This document shows, piece after piece, positions 28,171 to 38,753 of a DNA stretch of 64,000 nt; position 1 is the first letter of the stretch; the number at the start of each line of letters is the position of its first letter. The translations under genes and the position numbers were made by a program. The notes beneath the pieces were generated by a model, which ran no database searches, was not told where the DNA came from, and worked only from the letters and a program-made list of their open reading frames with translations. The stretch is from assembly GCA_017427415.1 (NCBI GenBank), contig JAFRSU010000006.1, positions 1-64,000 on the forward strand. The letters run 5' to 3'. Source of the stretch: Lachnospiraceae bacterium (lineage in GTDB: Bacteria; Bacillota; Clostridia; Lachnospirales; Lachnospiraceae).

Positions 28171-29373
28171 ATGAATATTTTTAAAGCTGCTTATTGCAGA
28201 ACTTTCCAGCAGGTTATGCACGCTGCCATTCCGTTTCTTCCGTACAGGAAGCCTGTGATACTTGACAACATGCAGGAACTTTCAGCGATGCTAAAAAACA
28301 AAGAGATCCGATCGGTACTTCTGGTAACCGATAAAGACATCCGTTCCCACGGACTGACTCTGGAACTGGAATCCGCACTCAAAGAAGCAGGTGTAAACTG
28401 CGTGATATTTGACAGGACTGTTCCCAACCCCACCACCGATATCATAGAAGAATGTGCTGCCACTTATATAGAACATAACTGTGAAGCCTTTATCGGTTTC
28501 GGCGGAGGCTCATCCATGGACTGTGCAAAAGCGGCAGCTGTCAGGATAGCCAGACCGCATACTCCTTTTATAAAAATGAAGGGTATACTAAAGGTACTGG
28601 TTAAACTTCCCCTGATCATCGCCATCCCCACCACTGCAGGCACCGGCAGCGAGGTCACTGTAGCAGCTATCGTTACGGATGCCGAGACGAGACTCAAATA
28701 TCAGATCAGTGATTTTCCTCTCATCCCGAGATATGCCGTACTCGATCCCAAGATCACAGTCAGCCTGCCCAAACATCTGACTGCCACCACAGGCATGGAT
28801 GCTCTCACGCACGCCGTAGAAGCATATATAGGCCGCTCTCTCGTCAAAAGTTCTAAGAGAGACGCAAGACATGCCGTACGTCTCATATTTGAAAACATCC
28901 GTGAAGCATATAACAACCCGTCCGACTTAAAAGCCCGCCGCAGAATGCTCCATGCTTCATTTCTGGCCGGAAGTGCATTCACCACATCATATGTGGGTTA
29001 TGTACACTGTGTGGCTCATTCACTGGGAGGGAAATATAATACACCCCACGGTCTCGCCAATTCCGTACTTCTGCCGTTTGTCCTTGAGGAATACGGAGAA
29101 AGTGCATACAAGAAGCTGCATCAGCTTGCATGTGTCATAGGTATATCAGATATAAATGACAGCCATAAAGAAGGTGCACGCAAATTTATAGATGCCGTAA
29201 AAGAAATGAAGCGTGACCTCAATGTCCCCGATACCATAGAGGGCATAAAAGAAGAGGATATACCCGAACTTGCAAAGACAGCCGAAAAAGAAGGCAATCC
29301 CGTATATCCCGTACCCAAGCTGATGACCGCAAAAGAACTCGAAAAATTCTATCGTATGGTAATGGTTAAATAA
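28171..29373 (+). CDS. Iron-containing (group III) alcohol dehydrogenase
   Basis: 400-residue NAD(P)-dependent oxidoreductase. It has the nucleotide-binding FGGGSSMDCAKA, the family stretch PTTAGTGSEVT, and a metal-binding region with DALTHAVEAYIG and HCVAHSLGGKYNTPHG, whose histidines and aspartate should bind Fe2+. It interconverts alcohols and aldehydes in the cytosol; the natural substrate is not predictable. An aldehyde dehydrogenase starts 27 bases later, so the pair could oxidise an alcohol to an acid or run in the reductive direction. The start follows GGATAGAAGG. Confidence 0.9.
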   Translation: MNIFKAAYCRTFQQVMHAAIPFLPYRKPVILDNMQELSAMLKNKEIRSVLLVTDKDIRSHGLTLELESALKEAGVNCVIFDRTVPNPTTDIIEECAATYIEHNCEAFIGFGGGSSMDCAKAAAVRIARPHTPFIKMKGILKVLVKLPLIIAIPTTAGTGSEVTVAAIVTDAETRLKYQISDFPLIPRYAVLDPKITVSLPKHLTATTGMDALTHAVEAYIGRSLVKSSKRDARHAVRLIFENIREAYNNPSDLKARRRMLHASFLAGSAFTTSYVGYVHCVAHSLGGKYNTPHGLANSVLLPFVLEEYGESAYKKLHQLACVIGISDINDSHKEGARKFIDAVKEMKRDLNVPDTIEGIKEEDIPELAKTAEKEGNPVYPVPKLMTAKELEKFYRMVMVK

Positions 29374-29400
29374 CTATAATTCATCGGAAAGGATAATACT

Positions 29401-30780
29401 ATGACTGAATCGGAAATAAAAATAAAGATTGAAGCCCAGCGCGCATTCTTTGCCAAGGGCTTGACATATGATATAAACTACAGGATAAACGCTTTAAAAA
29501 GACTGCGGAAGTATATCCGTGAACATATAGACGAACTTAATACCGCCATAAAGGCCGACCTCGGAAAGGGTGACTTTGAAAGCTATATGTGTGAAACAGG
29601 CCTTACTCTTTCAGAGATCACATACATGATAGGACACGCTGCAGCATTTGCACGCGACAGACATGTCCCGACTCCGCTGGTCCAGTTCCACAGCGCAAGC
29701 ATCATAAAGAGAGTGCCCTACGGTACGGTACTTATCATGAGTCCCTGGAACTACCCCTTCCTGCTGACCGTAGAACCCTTAGTGGATGCCATAGCTGCCG
29801 GAAACACATGTATAGTAAAGCCCAGCGCATACTCTCCAAACACCTCGGAAGCTATCCGTAAAATGATAGAAGCGGTGTTCCCCCCTGAGTATGTAACCTG
29901 TATCACAGGAGGCCGCGAGGAAAATAAAAGCCTGCTCGCACAAAAATTTGACTACATTTTCTTTACCGGAAGCAAAAATGTCGGACGTGAGGTATTGAAA
30001 GCCGCCGCTCCCAATCTTACACCCGTAACCCTAGAACTCGGCGGAAAGAGCCCCTGTGTAGTGGACAAGGAAGCAAATATAAAGCTTGCCGCAAGACGTA
30101 TAGTATTCGGCAAATACTTAAACTGCGGACAGACCTGTGTAGCTCCCGACTATATCTATGTGGAAGCAAGCATAAAGGACAGTTTTATCCAAGCCGTAAA
30201 AAAAGAAATCTCAAGGCAGTATACCGATGCTGCATTAAGCAATCCCGATTACGGAAAGATCATAAACGAAAAGCATTTTAACCGCCTGACAGGTCTTATA
30301 GATAAAGACAAAACAGTATACGGCGGCTATCATGATATAAAAAAGCTCCAGATAGAGCCTACTGTTATGGATAATATAACATGGGAAGACAAGGTCATGC
30401 AAGAAGAGATATTCGGACCCATCATGCCGATACTTACCTTCAGTGATCTTAAGGAACTTGTAAGATTTCTTAATACAAAACCCCATCCTTTGGCAGCTTA
30501 TTATTTCGGAAAGGATAAGAAAAAGATCAGGTTCTTTACCACCGAGCTCGCCTTTGGAGGCGGCTGCATAAACGATACCGTAGTACATCTGGCTACTCCC
30601 AACTTAGGGTTCGGCGGGTTCGGAGAATCAGGCATGGGTGCTTATCACGGTAAAACAGGATTCGATACCTTCTCACATAAAAAGAGTATCCTGGACAAAA
30701 AAAGATGGCTGGATCTTCCGATGCGATACCAGCCATATAAGAAACTGTATGGTTTACTGTTAAAAACCTTTCTACGATAA
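29401..30780 (+). CDS. NAD(P)-dependent aldehyde dehydrogenase
   Basis: 459 residues, the shorter class 3 / fatty or aromatic aldehyde type. Catalytic Cys246 lies in NCGQTCVAPDY, the general-base Glu in LELGGKSPC (about residue 212), and MSPWNYPF and FFTGSKNVG belong to the nucleotide site. It oxidises an aldehyde to a carboxylate. It forms a two-gene unit with the preceding alcohol dehydrogenase. The C-terminal ~25 residues are basic and hydrophobic (RYQPYKKLYGLLLKTFLR) and may help membrane contact as in fatty aldehyde dehydrogenases (inference). It converges on glmS with 25 bases between. Confidence 0.9.
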   Translation: MTESEIKIKIEAQRAFFAKGLTYDINYRINALKRLRKYIREHIDELNTAIKADLGKGDFESYMCETGLTLSEITYMIGHAAAFARDRHVPTPLVQFHSASIIKRVPYGTVLIMSPWNYPFLLTVEPLVDAIAAGNTCIVKPSAYSPNTSEAIRKMIEAVFPPEYVTCITGGREENKSLLAQKFDYIFFTGSKNVGREVLKAAAPNLTPVTLELGGKSPCVVDKEANIKLAARRIVFGKYLNCGQTCVAPDYIYVEASIKDSFIQAVKKEISRQYTDAALSNPDYGKIINEKHFNRLTGLIDKDKTVYGGYHDIKKLQIEPTVMDNITWEDKVMQEEIFGPIMPILTFSDLKELVRFLNTKPHPLAAYYFGKDKKKIRFFTTELAFGGGCINDTVVHLATPNLGFGGFGESGMGAYHGKTGFDTFSHKKSILDKKRWLDLPMRYQPYKKLYGLLLKTFLR

Positions 30781-30805
30781 ACCGGACATTAAACACGGCA
30801 CAATC

Positions 30806-32644
30806 CTACTCAACAGTTACTGATTTTGCCAGGTTCTTCGGCTTATCGATATCGCAGCCGTTCTTCTCTGCTACGTAATATGCGAACAGCTGCATAGGTA
30901 TGATCTCTATGACCGGAGCTAAGAGCGGGTCTGTCTGAGGTACCAGAAGCACATCATCAGCTTCCTGAAAAATGCTTCTGTTTCCTTCATGAGCGACAGC
31001 CAGCACCCTAGCTCCGCGTGCTTTTACCTGCTGGATATTCGATACAGTCTTATCAAAAAGCTTCTCATAACAGCACAGGGCAACTACCAGTCTGCCGGGC
31101 TCGATAAGTGCTATCGTTCCGTGCTTTAACTCACCTGCAGCATAAGCTTCGGAGTGAAGATAAGAAATCTCTTTAAGCTTCAGGGAACCTTCAAGAGCTA
31201 CAGCATAATCCATATTTCTTCCTATAAAGAACAATGACTGATTGTCATAATACTTATCTGCCAGTTTCTTTACCCTGGAGTTAAGATCAAGTGCACGCTG
31301 CGCACGTTCGGGTAAGCGCATGATATCGATCACCATCGACGCATATGCTCCGTGCGATATGGTTTTAAGCTGTCCCGCAGCCCATACAGCAAACATGGCA
31401 AGTACTGCTACCTGCGTGGTATAACCCTTCGTTGTAGCTACAGCTATCTCGGGACCTGCCCACGTATATATACAGTAGTCAGCCAGTTTTGCTATACTGC
31501 TGCCTACTACATTTACTATAGCAAGCACTGTGGCACCTTTTTCCTTACATTCCTTCATGGCAGCTATGGTATCCGCTGTCTCACCTGACTGGCTGATAAC
31601 TATCACAAGTGTTTTACCATCCATGATAGGATCACGGTATCTGAGTTCACTTGCCACTTCGGCCTCCACTGGCATCCTGCAAAGTGCCTCTATGATGCCG
31701 CGTCCCACACAGCCTGCATGATATGCCGAGCCGCATGCCGTAATATGTACGCGGTTGAACTTACTCATATCCAGGTCTTTTATCTCACCAAATACTATCT
31801 CCTCATCCTTTATCCTGGGTTCTATCGTGGCTTTAAGAGCCTGCGGCTGTTCCATTATTTCCTTCATCATGAAATGCTCATAGCCGCTTTTTTCGGCCGC
31901 CGCTATATCCCAGTTGATCTGCCTGATCTCTTTTTTTATCTCATTTCCTGCATGGTCATATACCTTTACTTCGTCAGGCGTGATCTCTGCCACCTCACCG
32001 TCATCCATGTCTATGACATTTTTTGTATTGCTTACAAGCGCGGTGATATCGGATGCAAAATAGTTCTCACCTATACCCACTCCTATAAGAAGTGGACTGG
32101 AAAGCTTGGCTGCGAATATAGTCCCGGGATGTTCAGCCGAGATAACACCTATGGCATACGATCCTGTAAGCCTTGATATGGTCTTCATCAAAGCCTTTTT
32201 AAAATTACCGTTATAATTATATGCCAAAAGCTGCACTATGACCTCGGTATCCGTTTCACTCTTAAACTCTATGCCGTATTTTTGAAGTTCGCTCCTTATC
32301 TCGGCGAAATTCTCTATGATACCGTTATGCACTACCGCAAACTTTCCGTCTGCAGACAGATGCGGGTGTGCATTTGTATCACTGGGGATACCGTGCGTAG
32401 CCCATCTGGTGTGACCTATACCGCATACACCCTTAAAATCGGGTTCCGCCTCAAATTTGTCAACCAAATGGCTCACCTTTCCGGTTGCTTTAAGCATTTT
32501 TATAGAATACATATCATCAGCTTCATTCCTGCTCTGGATGGCTATACCTGCCGAATCGTATCCTCTGTATTCAAGTCTTTTAAGGCCTTCAAGCAGTATC
32601 GGACCTGCCTGGTTAACACCTGTGTATCCGGTTATTCCGCACAT
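30806..32644 (-). CDS. glmS: Glucosamine-fructose-6-phosphate aminotransferase (isomerising)
   Basis: 612-residue enzyme that makes glucosamine 6-phosphate from fructose 6-phosphate and glutamine, the entry to cell-wall amino sugars. The N-terminal class II amidotransferase needs a free Cys1 (MCGITGYTG), which fixes the start at 32644 rather than the ATG two codons earlier. Two SIS isomerase domains follow (VIVISQSGETADT in the first), and the C-terminus ends KNLAKSVTVE as in the family. Instead of a glmS ribozyme, its leader is a short hexaloop/terminator cassette like those of the nitrogen genes. Confidence 0.97.
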   Translation of the reverse strand: MCGITGYTGVNQAGPILLEGLKRLEYRGYDSAGIAIQSRNEADDMYSIKMLKATGKVSHLVDKFEAEPDFKGVCGIGHTRWATHGIPSDTNAHPHLSADGKFAVVHNGIIENFAEIRSELQKYGIEFKSETDTEVIVQLLAYNYNGNFKKALMKTISRLTGSYAIGVISAEHPGTIFAAKLSSPLLIGVGIGENYFASDITALVSNTKNVIDMDDGEVAEITPDEVKVYDHAGNEIKKEIRQINWDIAAAEKSGYEHFMMKEIMEQPQALKATIEPRIKDEEIVFGEIKDLDMSKFNRVHITACGSAYHAGCVGRGIIEALCRMPVEAEVASELRYRDPIMDGKTLVIVISQSGETADTIAAMKECKEKGATVLAIVNVVGSSIAKLADYCIYTWAGPEIAVATTKGYTTQVAVLAMFAVWAAGQLKTISHGAYASMVIDIMRLPERAQRALDLNSRVKKLADKYYDNQSLFFIGRNMDYAVALEGSLKLKEISYLHSEAYAAGELKHGTIALIEPGRLVVALCCYEKLFDKTVSNIQQVKARGARVLAVAHEGNRSIFQEADDVLLVPQTDPLLAPVIEIIPMQLFAYYVAEKNGCDIDKPKNLAKSVTVE

Positions 32645-32712
32645 GATCATATTCCCTTTCCAAGTATAATTATTTTCATTTTCAATCTGAGGAGCATCCC
32701 CGCGATTGATAT

Positions 32713-32797
32713 AAAAAAAGCAAAGTATCCCTACAAATGTAGAAACTCCTTTGCTTCTGAACTTCTAAAATATACTACTGTTGATCTGTAATGTCAA
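32713..32797 (-). promoter_or_regulatory. glmS promoter plus ANTAR-type hexaloop/terminator leader
   Basis: Minus strand promoter: TTGACA (32792-32797), 17 bases, TATATT (32769-32774). Hairpin 32757-32742 (GAAGC/GUUUC), loop AAAGGA with A1 and G4, overlapping a terminator hairpin (32754-32720, outer stem GCAAAG/CTTTGC) followed by seven T. The loop starts 17 bases after the -10. I see no glmS ribozyme consensus in this ~150-base leader. Confidence 0.8.
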
Positions 32798-32827
32798 AAA
32801 GGCAATGATACATTATATAACATCTTG

Positions 32828-33130
32828 CTATACAGGTATGAACGATACCAGAAATACCGTGATACTGGCTGCCAAAGCTACCGTCATAAGACCTTTCCCT
32901 TTAAGTGCCAGTATGATCGCCACTCCCACTCCCGCTATAGCGGCAAGCATGGATGAAGTACTGAAAAACACTGCCGGGAATGTCATAGCCATAAGACATG
33001 CATACGGCACATAATATAAAAACGATCTGATAAACCGGTTATTTATTTTTCCCTTTACAAGCACAAGCGGAATCATACGTATCAGGTATGTCACTGCTGC
33101 CATGACGAGGATATATATATAAATATTCAT
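32828..33130 (-). CDS. azlD: AzlD-family small membrane protein
   Basis: 100 residues with three or four hydrophobic helices and the sequence TYLIRMIPLVLVKG near the N-terminus, typical of AzlD. AzlD works with AzlC in export of branched-chain amino acids (shown for B. subtilis AzlCD) or related substrates. It follows azlC by 24 bases on the same strand. The substrate here is inferred from family only. Confidence 0.88.
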   Translation of the reverse strand: MNIYIYILVMAAVTYLIRMIPLVLVKGKINNRFIRSFLYYVPYACLMAMTFPAVFFSTSSMLAAIAGVGVAIILALKGKGLMTVALAASITVFLVSFIPV

Positions 33131-33154
33131 AAATCTCTACTCCGTAACGCCCGT

Positions 33155-33910
33155 TTACTCAATGGTGCTCTCTGTTTTGTTCTTATCATCACCTGTTTCT
33201 TTCCCATCCTCTTTTACAGGGAAAAACACTGCTCCTATACCTGCAGCAGCCACCGTACAGATGATAATGGAAATACCTGCCGATACCTGCTTTAGAAAAG
33301 GCACAAAATAAAACAGGCTGCTAAGCCCTATGGCTATACTTGCTACGATAAGAACCGCTCTTGATTTTTTGGCAACCGGGATCACTATCGCTATAAACAT
33401 CCCGTAAAGCATAACATTTAAAGCCACGCTGACACGCTCGGGCATAAGATCTGAGGCCACAGCACCCAAAAATGTGCCGGCCGTCCAGCCCAGTACCGGT
33501 ATACTCTGGAGGCCAAGCATATACGTTAGAGTCAGGCTCTTCTGATGGTTCATGGCGACAGCAAATATCTCATCTGTGTTGGCAAACGCTATGATAAGTT
33601 TTTTCCAAAAAGATACACTTTTATCAAGCTTTTGAGAAAGTGACAGACTCATCAGGGAGTACCGCAGATTGATGATAAATTGCGTAAGCACCATCTCTAT
33701 CAAAGTTCCGCCCACGGCTATTATCTTTACTCCCGCAAACTCACCTGCACTGGTAACATTGGTCAGGCTCATGACAGTCCCCTCAACAGCGCTGATCCCC
33801 GATGCCACCATGGAAATACCTAAGCTGAAACTCACCGCAAAATAGCCTAAAGCGATCGGTATCCCATCCTTCAGTCCGCTTCGGAATTGGATTTTCTTAG
33901 TATCATTCAT
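33155..33910 (-). CDS. azlC: AzlC-family branched-chain amino acid exporter subunit
   Basis: 251 residues with GIPIALGYFAVSFSLGI near the N-terminus and about seven hydrophobic helices, as in AzlC. The C-terminus is short and charged. First gene of an azlCD pair with its own consensus promoter and no hexaloop element, so it appears outside the nitrogen regulon despite its position between regulated genes. Confidence 0.9.
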   Translation of the reverse strand: MNDTKKIQFRSGLKDGIPIALGYFAVSFSLGISMVASGISAVEGTVMSLTNVTSAGEFAGVKIIAVGGTLIEMVLTQFIINLRYSLMSLSLSQKLDKSVSFWKKLIIAFANTDEIFAVAMNHQKSLTLTYMLGLQSIPVLGWTAGTFLGAVASDLMPERVSVALNVMLYGMFIAIVIPVAKKSRAVLIVASIAIGLSSLFYFVPFLKQVSAGISIIICTVAAAGIGAVFFPVKEDGKETGDDKNKTESTIE

Positions 33911-33975
33911 CTATAAAACGTCCTTATTATATTCTCTTTGCTTTTCACTAATACATTATAAACGAAACAATACAC

Positions 33976-34004
33976 ATTATAATTCGAAGAGTCAAAAGCG
34001 TCAA
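33976..34004 (-). promoter_or_regulatory. azlC promoter
   Basis: Minus strand -35 TTGACG (33999-34004), 17-base spacer, -10 TATAAT (33976-33981). Confidence 0.75.
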
Positions 34005-34055
34005 GAGGTCAATTATGACTGTAAAAAGGGCGTGTCATATAACAGAGTAACAATA

Positions 34056-34090
34056 AAGCTCCCGTCCGGAGATTCACCGAACGGGAGCTT
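34056..34090. terminator. Terminator hairpin after dapL
   Basis: AAGCTCCCGT...ACGGGAGCTT arms around a short loop, 19 bases after the dapL stop. The following T-run is weak (TTTATTG), but the stem is long and GC-rich. Confidence 0.7.
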
Positions 34091-34108
34091 AATAAACAAC
34101 ACGATATT

Positions 34109-35308
34109 TTATTTCTTTAACAGGTTCTTGATCCTCTCAGCTGCCTCTTTTGTGTCCTCAGGGCTGCCGAATGATGAAAAACGGAAATACCCTTCGCCGC
34201 ATTTTCCAAATCCTTCACCCGGAGTACCGATAACCTGTATTTTTTCCAAAAGCAGGTCGAAGAACTCCCAGCTGCCCATACCGTCGGGACATTTCATCCA
34301 TACATAAGGAGCGTTCTTACCTCCGCAGTACCAGATACCTGCTTCATCGAGTGCCTGCATGATAACCTTGGCGTTGTTCTTATAGATATTTATATTCTCA
34401 TGTATCTGCTTCTGACCTTCATCTGTGAAAACAGCTGCTCCGCCGCGCTGGATGATATAGCTCACACCGTTTGTCTTCGTAGTACGGTTACGTACCCACA
34501 TAGCATTGAAATTCATGCCTTCACGCTCTAATGTCTTTGGTATGATAGTATACCCGAGTCTCGTACCGGTAAATCCTGCCGTCTTTGAAAGCGAGCATAT
34601 CTCTATGGCACAGGTCCTTGCACCCTCTATCTCAAATATGCTCTTCGGAAGTGCGGGGTCCTCGATAAATGCCTCATAAGCTGCATCAAACAATATAACT
34701 GAACCGTTCGCATTTGCATAGTCAACCCATTCCTTAAGACCTGCTTTCGTATATACAGCTCCCGTAGGGTTGTTAGGTGAGCAGATATATATCACATCCG
34801 CCTTTATCCCTTCCTTTTCAGCTGACTTAGGTGTAGGCAGGAAACCCTCGTCACTTCCTGTAGGCAAGTGATATATCTTCTTTCCTGCCATCACATTTGC
34901 ATCCACATATGCAGGATACGCCGGCTCCATGATAAGTACCGAAGTATTCCTGTCAAACATATCTATGATATCACCGAGCTCATCACTCGCACCGCTTGAT
35001 ACAAATGCCTCTTCAGCAGTGATGTCGATACCTCTTTTATTATAATACTCCGCTATCTTCTCTCTTAAAAACGGTGCACCGCACTCTGGCATATACCCGT
35101 GGAAACTGTCCTTGTCAGCCTGATCATCCACGCCCTGATGCAGAGCCTTGATAACCGCATCACAAAGCGGAAGCGATACATCTCCTATACCGAGTCTGTA
35201 CATTTTCTGATCCGGATGCTCAGCCTGGTATTTCTTAACTTTTTGAGCGATATTGAAAAACAGATATGAATCCTTTAATTCTCCGTAATGTTTGTTGGGC
35301 AATGACAT
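34109..35308 (-). CDS. dapL: LL-diaminopimelate aminotransferase
   Basis: 399-residue class I PLP aminotransferase that converts tetrahydrodipicolinate to LL-diaminopimelate in one step using glutamate as amino donor. MSLPNKHYGELKDSYLFFNIAQK and CSPNNPTGAVY are characteristic, and the PLP lysine lies in SLSKTAGFTGTRLGY. It provides lysine and the peptidoglycan cross-link residue. It follows carB by 82 bases on the same strand with a terminator after it, so it may be the last gene of the pyrG-purF-carA-carB unit, although a separate promoter cannot be excluded. Confidence 0.95.
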   Translation of the reverse strand: MSLPNKHYGELKDSYLFFNIAQKVKKYQAEHPDQKMYRLGIGDVSLPLCDAVIKALHQGVDDQADKDSFHGYMPECGAPFLREKIAEYYNKRGIDITAEEAFVSSGASDELGDIIDMFDRNTSVLIMEPAYPAYVDANVMAGKKIYHLPTGSDEGFLPTPKSAEKEGIKADVIYICSPNNPTGAVYTKAGLKEWVDYANANGSVILFDAAYEAFIEDPALPKSIFEIEGARTCAIEICSLSKTAGFTGTRLGYTIIPKTLEREGMNFNAMWVRNRTTKTNGVSYIIQRGGAAVFTDEGQKQIHENINIYKNNAKVIMQALDEAGIWYCGGKNAPYVWMKCPDGMGSWEFFDLLLEKIQVIGTPGEGFGKCGEGYFRFSSFGSPEDTKEAAERIKNLLKK

Positions 35309-35390
35309 TGTTTTCTTCCTTCTTTCTATATATTATGTATAATTTTAACTCAGTTGTATGTCCGGGTACCCATACTCCACCCGTCTTACT

Positions 35391-38300
35391 TTACTCAGCA
35401 TCTATGGTAGAAATCCCCATAGTGATCTCTTCAAGTACATCCAGCAACACTCTTACCGTATCAAGGCTCGTAAGCATCGTGATACCGTTTAGGGATGCAC
35501 ATTTTCTGATGGCAACACCGTCCACATAGTGGATACCCGAAAGTACCGCACGGGTACAGATCACATAGCTTACATAACCGGCACGAAGTGAATCAAGTAT
35601 CTCCTCGCTGCCCTCGGACAGCTTATGGCGAAGTCTGGTACGTATGCCGTGCTCCTTGAGAAATACCGCTGTACCAATGGTAGCTTCGATATTGAAGCCC
35701 ATATCATAGAAACGCTTAACAAGCGGCAGTGCCTCTTCCTTATCCTCGTCAGCTAAAGTAACCACTATGGTACCGTAGTTCTGCAGCTTCATGCCTGAAG
35801 CGATCATAGCTTTATACATGGCACGGTGCAGCTTTCTGTCGTATCCGATAGCTTCACCGGTCGATTTCATCTCAGGTGAAAGGTAAGCATCCATTCCGTT
35901 GAGTTTTGAGAATGAGAATGCAGGTACCTTTACGTAGTATCTTTCTTTTTCTTTAGGATAGATCTCAGTAAAGCCCTGTTCCTTCAATGACTTTCCAAGG
36001 ATCACCCGGGTAGCTATATCAGCTAAGGAGTATCCTGTTGCCTTCGACAGGAACGGAACCGTTCTTGACGAACGGGGATTTACCTCTATTATGTATACGT
36101 TTTCTTCCGGATCGACAATAAACTGGATATTGAACAGTCCTACGATGCCGATGCCCATACCAAGCTTATACGTGTAATCAAGTATAGTATCCTTTACCTT
36201 TTGTGACAGGCTGTAAGGCGGATATACGCTGATGGAATCACCGGAATGCACACCGGTCCTTTCTACAAGCTCCATGATACCCGGTACGAATACGTCCTTG
36301 CCGTCACATACCGCATCCACCTCTACTTCCTTACCTCGGATGTATTTATCTACCAGTACGGGCTTATCAACATCTATCTCAACTGCTGTCTTAAGGTATG
36401 TTCGAAGTGCTTCTTCCTTTGCAACTATCTGCATAGCCCTGCCGCCGAGCACGAAACTCGGACGTACAAGTACGGGGAATCCGATCTCTTTTGCTGCTTC
36501 AACTCCCGCTTCTATGCTGGTTACAGCCATTCCCTTAGGTCTCGGGATATCGAGTTCATACAGCAGTTTTTCAAACAGATTCCTGTCTTCCGCACGGTCG
36601 ATCGCGTCATCATCGGTACCTATGAGCTTAACATCATATTCTTTTAACGAATCCGCGAGGTTGATGGCTGTCTGTCCGCCGAGTGTGGCAATGACTCCCA
36701 CAGGCTTTTCAAGGTCTATGATATTCATTACGTCTTCCGTACAAAGCGGCTCAAAATACAGCTTATCGGAACATGTATAATCTGTCGAAACTGTCTCGGG
36801 GTTGTTGTTGATTATGATAGCCTCATAGCCGGAAGCCTTAATGGTCTTAACCGCATGTACAGTCGAGTAGTCAAACTCTACACCCTGGCCTATACGTATA
36901 GGACCGGAACCGAGTACGATTATCTTTTCCTTATCCGAAACGATGGATTCATTCTCATCCTCATATGTCGAATAGAAATAAGGGATATAGCTCTCAAACT
37001 CGGATGCACAGCTGTCGATCATCTTGTATACGGGTACGATGCCGAAATCCTTTCTTAAGTCCCTGATCACCTTTTCGGTGGTGCCGGTAAGAATGGCGAT
37101 CTCTTTATCGGAGAAGCCGAATTTCTTGGCAGTCTCCAATATCTTTAAGCATTCATCCATTTCATTGAACTTAGCTGACTTGTCAGTTTCATTATCTGTA
37201 ACAGATCCTGCCGCATCGGCACTTTCGTACTCATCGGCATTGCCGTTAGCCAGTATTCCGGATTTGCTGCCGTCTATAAATTCAAGTCCGGGATTATAAG
37301 AATTATATTTCAGGCTCTTTAATGTATTTTCGATCTCAATTATGTTTTTTAGCTTATCTAAGAAGAAGCAGTCAATCTTGGTGATATCGTGGATCGTCCC
37401 GGTCTCACAGCCGCGGCGGATCAGTTCGCCGATAGCAAATATCCTGTCGTCAGTACCTGTCCGGATGTATTTTCCAAGCTCTATGGTAGAGTAGTCATCA
37501 AACTTCTTACAATACAGATGACATTCTCCGGTCTCAAGTGAACGGATTGCCTTAAGTAAGCTTTCTTCGAAGCAGCGGCCTATACTCATGACCTCACCGG
37601 TAGCCTTCATCTGAGTACCGAGTGTGTTGTTTGCATCCGCAAATTTATCAAACGGGAAACGCGGCATCTTGGTAACTATATAGTCAAGTGCAGGTTCAAA
37701 GGATGCAGGTGTATTTGCAAGCATTATCTCATCAAGAGTCATACCGATACCTATCTTGGCGGACACTCTGGCGATGGGATAGCCCGATGCCTTTGATGCA
37801 AGGGCCGATGAACGGGATACTCTGGGGTTGACCTCTATTAAGTAATAATCAAATGAATTAGGGTCAAGTGCAAACTGCACATTACATCCGCCCTCTATCT
37901 CCAGGGCTCTGATGATCTTCAACGCCGAATCACGGAGCATCTGATATTCCTTATTTGTCAAGGTCTGCGAAGGACATACTACGATGGAATCACCGGTATG
38001 TATTCCTACAGGATCGAGGTTTTCCATGTTACAGATGGTAATAGCGGTATCGTTACTGTCACGCATTACCTCATACTCTATTTCTTTAAAGCCCTTTATG
38101 CTCTTTTCTATCAATACCTGATGAACGGGTGAAAGTTTAAGAGCATTCTTCATTATCTCTTCAAATTCGCCTTCATTTTCTGCAAATCCGCCGCCTGTAC
38201 CGCCTAATGTAAACGCAGGACGAAGGACTACAGGGAAACCGATCGATTTAGCTACCTTTAGTCCTTCTTCTATCGAATGTGCTATGTCAGACGGAAGCAC

Positions 38301-38726
38301 AGGTTCATTAAGTCTTTCGCAAAGTTCTTTAAAGAGTTCCCTGTCCTCAGCCATCTCTATACTGCTGCTTTTTGTTCCCAAAAGCTCGGTGCCGCATTCG
38401 GAAAGTATTCCCTTTTTCTCAAGCTGCATGGCCAGGTTCAGACCTGTCTGTCCGCCGAGTCCCGGAAGTATGGCATCCGGTCTCTCGTAACGGATGATCT
38501 TAGCTATATATTCAAGAGTCAGCGGCTCCATATAGACCTTGTCGGCTATGGCTGTATCCGTCATGATGGTGGCAGGGTTGGAGTTACAAAGTACTACTTC
38601 ATAACCTTCTTCCTTTAAAGCCAGACACGCCTGTGTACCGGCATAATCGAATTCCGCTGCCTGACCTATTACTATAGGTCCCGAGCCTATTACAAGAAGT
38701 TTTTTAATGTCCGTTCTTTTCGGCAT
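35391..38726 (-). CDS. carB: Carbamoyl-phosphate synthase large subunit
   Basis: 1111-residue ATP-dependent subunit making carbamoyl phosphate for arginine and pyrimidines. Two homologous ATP-grasp halves are present, each beginning with a GSGPI motif ([17 protein letters not shown] and [17 protein letters not shown]), followed by a C-terminal allosteric domain. It is about 40-45 residues longer than usual CarB because of a polar insertion at about residues 470-515 ([12 protein letters not shown] and flanks) in the oligomerisation segment between the halves. It lies 27 bases after carA. Confidence 0.97.
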   Translation of the reverse strand: MPKRTDIKKLLVIGSGPIVIGQAAEFDYAGTQACLALKEEGYEVVLCNSNPATIMTDTAIADKVYMEPLTLEYIAKIIRYERPDAILPGLGGQTGLNLAMQLEKKGILSECGTELLGTKSSSIEMAEDRELFKELCERLNEPVLPSDIAHSIEEGLKVAKSIGFPVVLRPAFTLGGTGGGFAENEGEFEEIMKNALKLSPVHQVLIEKSIKGFKEIEYEVMRDSNDTAITICNMENLDPVGIHTGDSIVVCPSQTLTNKEYQMLRDSALKIIRALEIEGGCNVQFALDPNSFDYYLIEVNPRVSRSSALASKASGYPIARVSAKIGIGMTLDEIMLANTPASFEPALDYIVTKMPRFPFDKFADANNTLGTQMKATGEVMSIGRCFEESLLKAIRSLETGECHLYCKKFDDYSTIELGKYIRTGTDDRIFAIGELIRRGCETGTIHDITKIDCFFLDKLKNIIEIENTLKSLKYNSYNPGLEFIDGSKSGILANGNADEYESADAAGSVTDNETDKSAKFNEMDECLKILETAKKFGFSDKEIAILTGTTEKVIRDLRKDFGIVPVYKMIDSCASEFESYIPYFYSTYEDENESIVSDKEKIIVLGSGPIRIGQGVEFDYSTVHAVKTIKASGYEAIIINNNPETVSTDYTCSDKLYFEPLCTEDVMNIIDLEKPVGVIATLGGQTAINLADSLKEYDVKLIGTDDDAIDRAEDRNLFEKLLYELDIPRPKGMAVTSIEAGVEAAKEIGFPVLVRPSFVLGGRAMQIVAKEEALRTYLKTAVEIDVDKPVLVDKYIRGKEVEVDAVCDGKDVFVPGIMELVERTGVHSGDSISVYPPYSLSQKVKDTILDYTYKLGMGIGIVGLFNIQFIVDPEENVYIIEVNPRSSRTVPFLSKATGYSLADIATRVILGKSLKEQGFTEIYPKEKERYYVKVPAFSFSKLNGMDAYLSPEMKSTGEAIGYDRKLHRAMYKAMIASGMKLQNYGTIVVTLADEDKEEALPLVKRFYDMGFNIEATIGTAVFLKEHGIRTRLRHKLSEGSEEILDSLRAGYVSYVICTRAVLSGIHYVDGVAIRKCASLNGITMLTSLDTVRVLLDVLEEITMGISTIDAE

Positions 38727-38753
38727 GATGATTTCCTCTTTTACTGCTGTAAT

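Noticed and set aside
30806..32800. glmS ribozyme upstream of glmS
   Set aside because: The leader is too short and shows no ribozyme core; it is accounted for by the promoter, hexaloop and terminator.
33911..33975. A possible hexaloop (AAAGAG) in the azlC leader
   Set aside because: The flanking bases do not pair and there is no overlapping terminator, so it does not meet the pattern of the other leaders.
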